A DNA stretch of 64,000 nucleotides. It comes from Nocardia mikamii NBRC 108933. GTDB lineage: Bacteria > Actinomycetota > Actinomycetes > Mycobacteriales > Mycobacteriaceae. The translations under genes and the position numbers were made by a program. Of this stretch, positions 58,820 to 64,000 are shown piece after piece (within the stretch, counting starts at the first letter, position 1; each line of letters starts with the position of its first letter). Under the pieces are notes generated by a model. That model did no database searches and was not told where the DNA came from. It saw only the letters and a program-made list of their open reading frames with translations. The stretch is from contig NZ_BDCM01000014.1 of NCBI RefSeq assembly GCF_001613505.1, positions 496,001 to 560,000 on the forward strand, read 5' to 3'.

Positions 58820-61800
58820 CACTGTCCTCCGTCGCGCTGGTGGGGTTGCCGCCCGCCCGAGCCGAGCAGGTCGCGGGCCTCGTCGAGCGGCAGTTCGGCA
58901 TCGAGATAGGCGGCCGGGCGCAGCCAGTCGTAGCTGATGTCGAGCGTGCGCCGCCATTGCTCCCGCGAATCGAACGACGCCGGAAACTGTGTGCCCCCGG
59001 CGATCTCACGCACGGCGGCCGCGAGTTCGTCCAGCACGGCCAGTTCGTCCAGGCCGCTCGCGCCCGATCCGAGGACCTCGGAGAAGCGCAGGGCCGACGC
59101 GCGGTCGACCAGCTCGCGTAGCGGTCCGGCATCCGGCACCATCGCGGCCAACGTCGGGCCGGGCGCGACATCCGGGGGCAGCGGGTGAATACCGTAGGTG
59201 GACAGCGCCATTCGCACGCACATCGCGATCACCCGATGCGCCGCGATATCGGCGACGGCACCCTGTCCCGCTTTCACCGCCCCCATCAGGTCCTCGCGGG
59301 CGTTCTCCAGCACCACGTTCGACCAGACCACCTCCATCGCGCAGGCGACGAATCGCTGGGCCGGAAGCGGTGACAGGGTCGCGATATCGCGGTCCGCGTC
59401 GCCACCGGCGAGCCCGAGCGCGGGCCTCCGCGTGGATGGAATCGGCGTGACCGGGCGTACCGGCTTGCACATGGCGAGCGCGGGACGCAGCGTCTCGCCG
59501 CCGCGCAGGGACAATCCGATGAAGCCCAGGCGGACGAACTCCGCGAGTTCGGTGCCGATCGGCGACCGGCGCAGTATGTCGGCGACCGACTTCCGGGCGA
59601 CCACGCCGCGCCAGGCCGCGGCGCCGCGGTCGGAGAGTGCGAAGACGTCCCGATCGTCGCGGAGCACATGGATCCGGTCGCCGATGGGCCACGTGGTCAC
59701 GCCGTCGACCCGGGCCAGCAGAATCCGATCGGGATCATCGGTGACGTCGTCGACGCCGAATCGCCGGGCCAGGGTGAGCGTCTCGCCGAGAGTGGCGGCG
59801 GCCGGGAGCGCGCGGTACGCGTCGACCTGCTCCGCGATATCGGGATCGGCCGCCACGATCCGATCGAGTTGTCGCGGAACCCATTTCGTCTCGACATAGG
59901 TCTCACCGCGCGTCGCGGCCCACGATTTGACCGCCTGGAGCAGGCCGTCGCGCGCCCACCCGCCGGCTTCCGCGTCGGCGCCCATGGCGCGCAGGGCGAC
60001 CGCGAACCACAGCGCGTGGCGGCTGCGCCGCGCCCACCAGCCGGACACGGTCCCGGCGAAGCCGTCGGCGGGCAGCAGCGCCAGCAACCCGTCCAGATCC
60101 ACGGCCGCGCTCGACCGCACCACCGTCGCATTCCGGAACCGCTGGCAGCGGTTCAGCACGTCCTCGTCGAGATCGCCGCCGGCACCGGTCACGCGCTCGA
60201 GTTGCGCGCGCAGTTGCGCCTCGGACCGCGTGCGGATCTCGATGCGGCGGCCGTCGGCGAACACCACGGTCGGTAGCGTCGGCATCTGGTCGTCACCGGG
60301 CGCCACGATCAGGAAGTCGATATCGGAACCCTCGTTGCCGAACCCCTCCGCCAGCGACCCCTCGAACAGGGCGGCGGAATTCGGTGGGATCGAGACCGTT
60401 TCCAGTGCCGCGGCCAGCAGCCGCTCGGCACGATCGAGCGACAGCGCCGGCGCGGTGGAGACACTCGTCGCGGTGGTGTCGGCGCCGGGGTGTTCGGTGG
60501 CGCCCGCCAATCGTCCTTCCGTGTAGAGCCGCCACATGTGGCGTCGACGTGGTTTGCCGCTCGAGGTGCGGCGGATGAAGCCGCGCGGTCCGGTGACGAC
60601 GCCGACGGTGCCCGCGGGCCCCAGTTCGCCGCGCACCACGGTCCGGGTCCGGGTGATCCACTCCCCGGGCGCGGTTTCGGCGAAGAGCACGATGCCGGGT
60701 GCGGCGCCGCCGGTCAGGGAGACCGCCGCGAGCTTTCCCTTGGTGATCCCGGTTTCGCGCGCCACCCGGGACTCGATGTCCTCCATGAACACCGACCGGC
60801 CCCGCACCTTCAGGCTCGTGCCCATCCGGCCCAGCACGAAAACCTCGTCACGGTAACGGAATCCGGCGTCGCCGGTATAGAGCCGGCCGTCGGTGATGCG
60901 GGTCGCGCCACCGGCACCGTCGGTATACCCGAGTGCGACCGAATCGCCGATCACCACCATTTCGCCGAGCACTCCGTCGGGCAGTTCGCGACCGTCCTCG
61001 TCCACCACCACGACGGTGGATTCGGGAGTGGAGTAGCCGAGGCCGGTGATCCAGCCGGGGCCGCTCACCCAGCGGTCGTCGGCGAGTGCGACCTCGGCGA
61101 CGATACGCACCGGCTCACCGGGGCGCAGGGTCGCGGTATCGACCCGCAGGGCCGTGAGCGGCCGATCGCGCGCCGAGGAGGTGACCATCAGCGTGGCCTC
61201 GGCCAGACCGTAGGCGAGGGTGTAGGCCCGAGCGGAGAACCCGCGCGCGCCGGTGAGTTCGGCGAAGGACCGCAGATCCTCGACTTCGACCGGTTCGGAG
61301 CCGACCGCCAGGGTCCGCCATCCCGACAGGTCCAGATCCGCGATGTCGTCCGGCGAAACACGGTGTGCGACATAGCCGAGCGCGAACGACGGCGAGGGCG
61401 AGTGCTGGGCGTGTGCCATCGCCCGCAGCCAGCGCGCGGGATCGCGCACGAACTGATCGGGCCGCATCAGATACAGGTCCCCCTGATTGGCGACGGTGGT
61501 GAGAAATGCGCCGACCAGGCCCATATCGTGGTAGAGCGGCAGCCACGAGACCATCGCCTCGCCGGGTCGCCAGTCGATCAGCCGGCTGATCATCCGGATG
61601 TTGTTGGCCAGGTTGTGCCACGACACCCGCACGCCGCGTGGCGTTCCGGTCGACCCGGAGGTGAACTGCAGCAGTGCCGTTTCCGCGGCGGGTGCGAGCG
61701 TCCGGTCGGCGGGCGATCCGGTGTCGCCGACGACGACCGGTTCGTCGGCACGCCCGGCCGCCGTCATCGCCTCACGGACCAGCGCTTCGAGTTCCACGGA

Positions 61801-62175
61801 GGTCACGACCACGCGGGGCGCGGCCTGGTCGAGGATCGCCGCGACATGCGCGATGTACTGGGCCATATCGGCGAACATGGGCGGGGCGATGGGCGTGAAC
61901 ACTCCGCCACACGCCCACACCGCGTAAAAGGCCGCGACACAGGGGAATCCGGTCGGCATGACGACGCATACCCCGGCCTCGTCACCGCCCCCCAAACCCC
62001 GTTCGCGGAGCCGGCCCGCGACCGACCAGGTCAGCTCGGCGAGTTCCGCATAGCTGCGGAACTGCCAGCCGTTCTCTTCGTCGGCGAGGTGGATTCCGGT
62101 GGCGGTGGCGGGATGCACCAGCCAGCCGCGCACCAATGCCTGGTCGTCGTCGGTGTTCCGCAGGTCACTGGGCAT
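58819..62175 (-). CDS. Fatty acyl-AMP ligase fused to nucleotidyltransferase and PqqD-like domains
   Basis: An 1118-residue multidomain protein. Residues 1-560 form a fatty-acyl-AMP ligase: FTSGSTGTPRG at 171-181, SWLPLYHDMGL at 210-220, AYGLAEATLM at 321-330, YTGDAG at 433-438 and the catalytic Lys541 (SSGKPRR). Residues ~590-820 contain a minimal nucleotidyltransferase site, EGSLAEGFGNEGSDIDFLIV (GS at 606-607, the DxD at 618-620). Residues ~825-890 (FALSDRGAAAWRGV, SVADILRR) resemble a PqqD-like module. A helical C-terminus follows. It should activate a fatty acid for the adjacent ACP and may transfer a nucleotide. Confidence 0.85.
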   Translation of the reverse strand: MPSDLRNTDDDQALVRGWLVHPATATGIHLADEENGWQFRSYAELAELTWSVAGRLRERGLGGGDEAGVCVVMPTGFPCVAAFYAVWACGGVFTPIAPPMFADMAQYIAHVAAILDQAAPRVVVTSVELEALVREAMTAAGRADEPVVVGDTGSPADRTLAPAAETALLQFTSGSTGTPRGVRVSWHNLANNIRMISRLIDWRPGEAMVSWLPLYHDMGLVGAFLTTVANQGDLYLMRPDQFVRDPARWLRAMAHAQHSPSPSFALGYVAHRVSPDDIADLDLSGWRTLAVGSEPVEVEDLRSFAELTGARGFSARAYTLAYGLAEATLMVTSSARDRPLTALRVDTATLRPGEPVRIVAEVALADDRWVSGPGWITGLGYSTPESTVVVVDEDGRELPDGVLGEMVVIGDSVALGYTDGAGGATRITDGRLYTGDAGFRYRDEVFVLGRMGTSLKVRGRSVFMEDIESRVARETGITKGKLAAVSLTGGAAPGIVLFAETAPGEWITRTRTVVRGELGPAGTVGVVTGPRGFIRRTSSGKPRRRHMWRLYTEGRLAGATEHPGADTTATSVSTAPALSLDRAERLLAAALETVSIPPNSAALFEGSLAEGFGNEGSDIDFLIVAPGDDQMPTLPTVVFADGRRIEIRTRSEAQLRAQLERVTGAGGDLDEDVLNRCQRFRNATVVRSSAAVDLDGLLALLPADGFAGTVSGWWARRSRHALWFAVALRAMGADAEAGGWARDGLLQAVKSWAATRGETYVETKWVPRQLDRIVAADPDIAEQVDAYRALPAAATLGETLTLARRFGVDDVTDDPDRILLARVDGVTTWPIGDRIHVLRDDRDVFALSDRGAAAWRGVVARKSVADILRRSPIGTELAEFVRLGFIGLSLRGGETLRPALAMCKPVRPVTPIPSTRRPALGLAGGDADRDIATLSPLPAQRFVACAMEVVWSNVVLENAREDLMGAVKAGQGAVADIAAHRVIAMCVRMALSTYGIHPLPPDVAPGPTLAAMVPDAGPLRELVDRASALRFSEVLGSGASGLDELAVLDELAAAVREIAGGTQFPASFDSREQWRRTLDISYDWLRPAAYLDAELPLDEARDLLGSGGRQPHQRDGGQ

Positions 62176-64000
62176 CGGCTGCCTCCCCTTCTTCGAGCAC
62201 GGTGACGGTTCCGCTGCTGCCGTCGACCCGCAACGGCATACCGGTCCGGACGGATCTGGTGACACCCGGAATCTGCACCACCGTCGGCACACCGAGTTCG
62301 CGCGCGACGATGGCGACATGGGTGAGCGGGCTGCCCCGCTCGACGACGAGAGCCGTCGCCGAAGGCAGCACCGCCACCCACCCCGGATCGGTTCGATAGG
62401 TGACGAGCACACCTCCCGCCACGTCGCGCGGCTCGTCGACAACCACCGCCGGGCCCGTGCCGATCCCACCACCCGACGGCGTCCCGGTGAACACCGAACC
62501 CGCTGTCGCGGCCGGGGTGTCGGTGATCGGCACCCAGCCGGCCGCCGCCAGTTCGGCCGGGCCGAAACCGCCACCGTGGGTGACGAAGCGGGCCGGTGCG
62601 ACCAGGCGCGCGTCGGCGGCGCGCTGCTGTTTGCGGGCGGCGACCACCGCCCGCAGACCGGCCGTCTCGCCGCCCTCGTAGCAGCTGCGCAATTGCGGCA
62701 GCGTCAGGTAGAACACGTCGGAGAATTCGTCGATGATATTGCGCCGCACCAGGTCTCGTCCCATGATTCGAAGGGTTCGCTTGACCATGCCGAAGGCGCG
62801 GGTGCGGCAGAAGCGCAGACTTTCCCGATGCCCCGCGCAGCGAGACACCTTGCGCCGCAAGCGTTCGTAGATCGCGCGGCGCCAACCGCGCAGATGGGTA
62901 TCCAGATATCGTTGCGCGTCGTCGGCGGCGCGGTCCTGTTGTTCCGGCAGCGCGGCCAGCACCATGACGAACAGGCCCGACGGATCCTCCCGCAGATCCG
63001 GAGTCTCGAGCTTCAGTTCGTCGAGGCTGCGGTAGCCGTAGCGGTCGATGTACTCGTCCACCCGCGCCCGGAATTCGTCGTGACCAGCGGTGACCAGCGC
63101 GTCGTACATGCCCTCCGGGGCTGTACTCTCCATCAGCTTGCGCAGATCCGCGTTCTCCCGCACGCTCGCCGCGAGCGCCGACATGGCACGCGCCGGCTCG
63201 GCGGATTCGACGTCGGCCCCGGGCCCGGCGACGGCGTAGAGGAACCACTCCGGCGCCTTCGGCAGAAAGATCCGGGTGAGGACGTACAGCAGGCCGGTGA
63301 GGGTCAGCAGCATCGCGTCCAGAACCATCATCGGAGCCCAGCGGTGCACCAGTTCCCGATCGAGTTCGCGATAGCGGGCGTAGGCCTGCGCCCCGGTGTC
63401 GGCGCTGTCGTCGTGGGATTCGAAATCGTCGTAGACGCGGTAGAACTCGTCGAGGAACCGCCGCATCATCGCGTCGATCCCGGCGATGCGGCGCAGATAG
63501 ATCGCGGTGGTACGAGCCCGGGACACCACCCGTCGCAGCGGATTGCCGAAGGTGAACGGGCGCAACGTCTTCGCGATATCATCCGGCAGTGGTTCGGCCA
63601 CGCCGAGCGCGGCCTCGAGTACACGGCGGTTGAGCGCATAACCCGGCGCGATGCCGACCATTCGATACCAGTGCAGCAGGTTGTAGTAGACGCGGCCGTG
63701 AAAGTAGCCGAGCAGCACCGGAGTCCAGTTGTCGGTCTGCGCGACCTGAGGCCGGGGCACCCCCAGGGATTCGGCATATCCGCGATACACCCGGCCGTAG
63801 ATATCGGCCGCGGTGGTGAAGGTGAGCGGTGAGGTGATGCCGCTGAAACTCTCGATGATGTTGGAGTTGTCCCAGATTCGCAGATCGCCGTCGGGCACCG
63901 CTTCACCGGCGCCGCGCAACGGGTCCCCCACCGCCGTGGTCACCGGTCGCGCCTGCAGCACCCAGAGCCGGCCCTCCGCGTCGAAGGCCCACTCGACGTC
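62165..64000 (-). CDS. PEP synthase/rifampin-phosphotransferase-like protein, N-terminally cut by the window edge
   Basis: The frame is open to the right edge. The first residues, DVEWAFDAEGRLWVLQARPVT, are the end of an ATP-grasp nucleotide domain, so at least the main ATP-binding part lies beyond 64000. A long helical domain follows, beginning SNIIESFSGITSPLTFTTAA (like the central domain of rifampin phosphotransferase and PEP synthases), and the C-terminal swivelling domain with RGSPLTHVAIVARELGVP, phosphohistidine in SPLTH. It uses ATP to transfer phosphate to a substrate. Its stop overlaps the AMP-ligase start by 11 nt; it is the first visible gene of the operon. Confidence 0.83.
   Translation of the reverse strand, partial: DVEWAFDAEGRLWVLQARPVTTAVGDPLRGAGEAVPDGDLRIWDNSNIIESFSGITSPLTFTTAADIYGRVYRGYAESLGVPRPQVAQTDNWTPVLLGYFHGRVYYNLLHWYRMVGIAPGYALNRRVLEAALGVAEPLPDDIAKTLRPFTFGNPLRRVVSRARTTAIYLRRIAGIDAMMRRFLDEFYRVYDDFESHDDSADTGAQAYARYRELDRELVHRWAPMMVLDAMLLTLTGLLYVLTRIFLPKAPEWFLYAVAGPGADVESAEPARAMSALAASVRENADLRKLMESTAPEGMYDALVTAGHDEFRARVDEYIDRYGYRSLDELKLETPDLREDPSGLFVMVLAALPEQQDRAADDAQRYLDTHLRGWRRAIYERLRRKVSRCAGHRESLRFCRTRAFGMVKRTLRIMGRDLVRRNIIDEFSDVFYLTLPQLRSCYEGGETAGLRAVVAARKQQRAADARLVAPARFVTHGGGFGPAELAAAGWVPITDTPAATAGSVFTGTPSGGGIGTGPAVVVDEPRDVAGGVLVTYRTDPGWVAVLPSATALVVERGSPLTHVAIVARELGVPTVVQIPGVTRSVRTGMPLRVDGSSGTVTVLEEGEAADAQ

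Noticed and set aside
62165..64000. Calling the right-edge gene a rifampin phosphotransferase (rph)
   Set aside because: The domain plan is similar, but the ATP-binding part is cut off and its operon context is biosynthetic; nothing shows rifampin binding.
1..64000. tRNA, rRNA, CRISPR arrays, insertion sequences and attachment sites
   Set aside because: No cloverleaf, repeat-spacer pattern, transposase or integrase was recognised. Most long frames on the opposite strands are GC-driven shadows of real genes.

Overview
The window is very GC-rich bacterial DNA with strong G/C at third codon positions, GTG starts and several probably leaderless genes. The KshA/KshB/HsaA/HsaB/HsaC/KstD families, F420-type enzymes, the DUF4254 protein and the actinobacterial LigD-polymerase and RecQ forms point to a mycolic-acid actinomycete, most likely Nocardia or a close relative (inference; no rRNA or other marker is present). 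No insertion sequence, integrase, CRISPR array, rRNA or tRNA was recognised, so this looks like ordinary chromosome rich in accessory metabolism.

Layout. 1-4.6 kb: the N-terminal part of proA, a drug-type MFS exporter, an SRPBCC protein, a ribokinase, and a TetR regulator divergent from an unusual ene-reductase/deazaflavin-nitroreductase fusion (4.7-6.4 kb). 6.4-11.7 kb: a leftward steroid-ring operon (hsaB-kshA-small Cys protein-kshB-hsaC homologues) divergent from an IclR regulator. 11.7-18.3 kb: PadR regulator, methyltransferase, ribBA, YjbR protein, F420-type LLM enzyme and a large ATPase-LuxR regulator. 18.5-24.9 kb: hsaA homologue; an epimerase/PEP-utilising fusion followed by a secreted tyrosine phosphatase; a KstD-like flavoprotein. 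25-29.2 kb: two GlxA-type regulators around an MFS pump and an isochorismatase-like hydrolase. 29.2-33 kb: cold-shock remnant, thioredoxin, small membrane protein, and a second phosphatase plus PEP-utilising enzyme pair. 33.3-42.1 kb: FadD3-like ligase, two SDRs and KstD leftward, then LLM monooxygenase, SDR, esterase and a small VOC protein rightward. 42.3-54.3 kb: rtcB, an epoxide-hydrolase-like protein, a RecQ-phosphoribosyltransferase fusion, a LigD-type polymerase, a 2-hydroxyacid dehydrogenase, regulators with clear palindromic operators, an O-methyltransferase and a DUF4254 protein.

54.5 kb to the right edge is the most unusual part: seven leftward genes, every one overlapping the next by 1-11 nt. 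In transcription order they are a PEP-synthase-like phosphotransferase (cut by the edge), an acyl-AMP ligase fused to a nucleotidyltransferase and a PqqD-like domain, an acyl carrier protein, an extended-SDR reductase, a nucleoside-diphosphate-kinase-like protein, an AfsA-type (gamma-butyrolactone synthase family) protein and a UbiA prenyltransferase. I do not recognise this combination as a described pathway. It looks like an operon for a prenylated or phosphorylated acyl-butyrolactone-like metabolite (inference).

The steroid-type genes are scattered but appear co-regulated. A 23-bp element (21 of 23 identical) lies just upstream of ribBA and of the LLM monooxygenase, and a clear relative lies in the hsaB/iclR divergent region. 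A palindrome of the form GTYCCGCTSAGCGGRAC accompanies it and also occurs upstream of the FadD3-like ligase. Flavin supply (RibBA), flavin-dependent oxygenation (HsaA/HsaB, LLM) and ring opening (KshAB, KstD, HsaC) would then be induced together on a steroid or similar polycyclic substrate.
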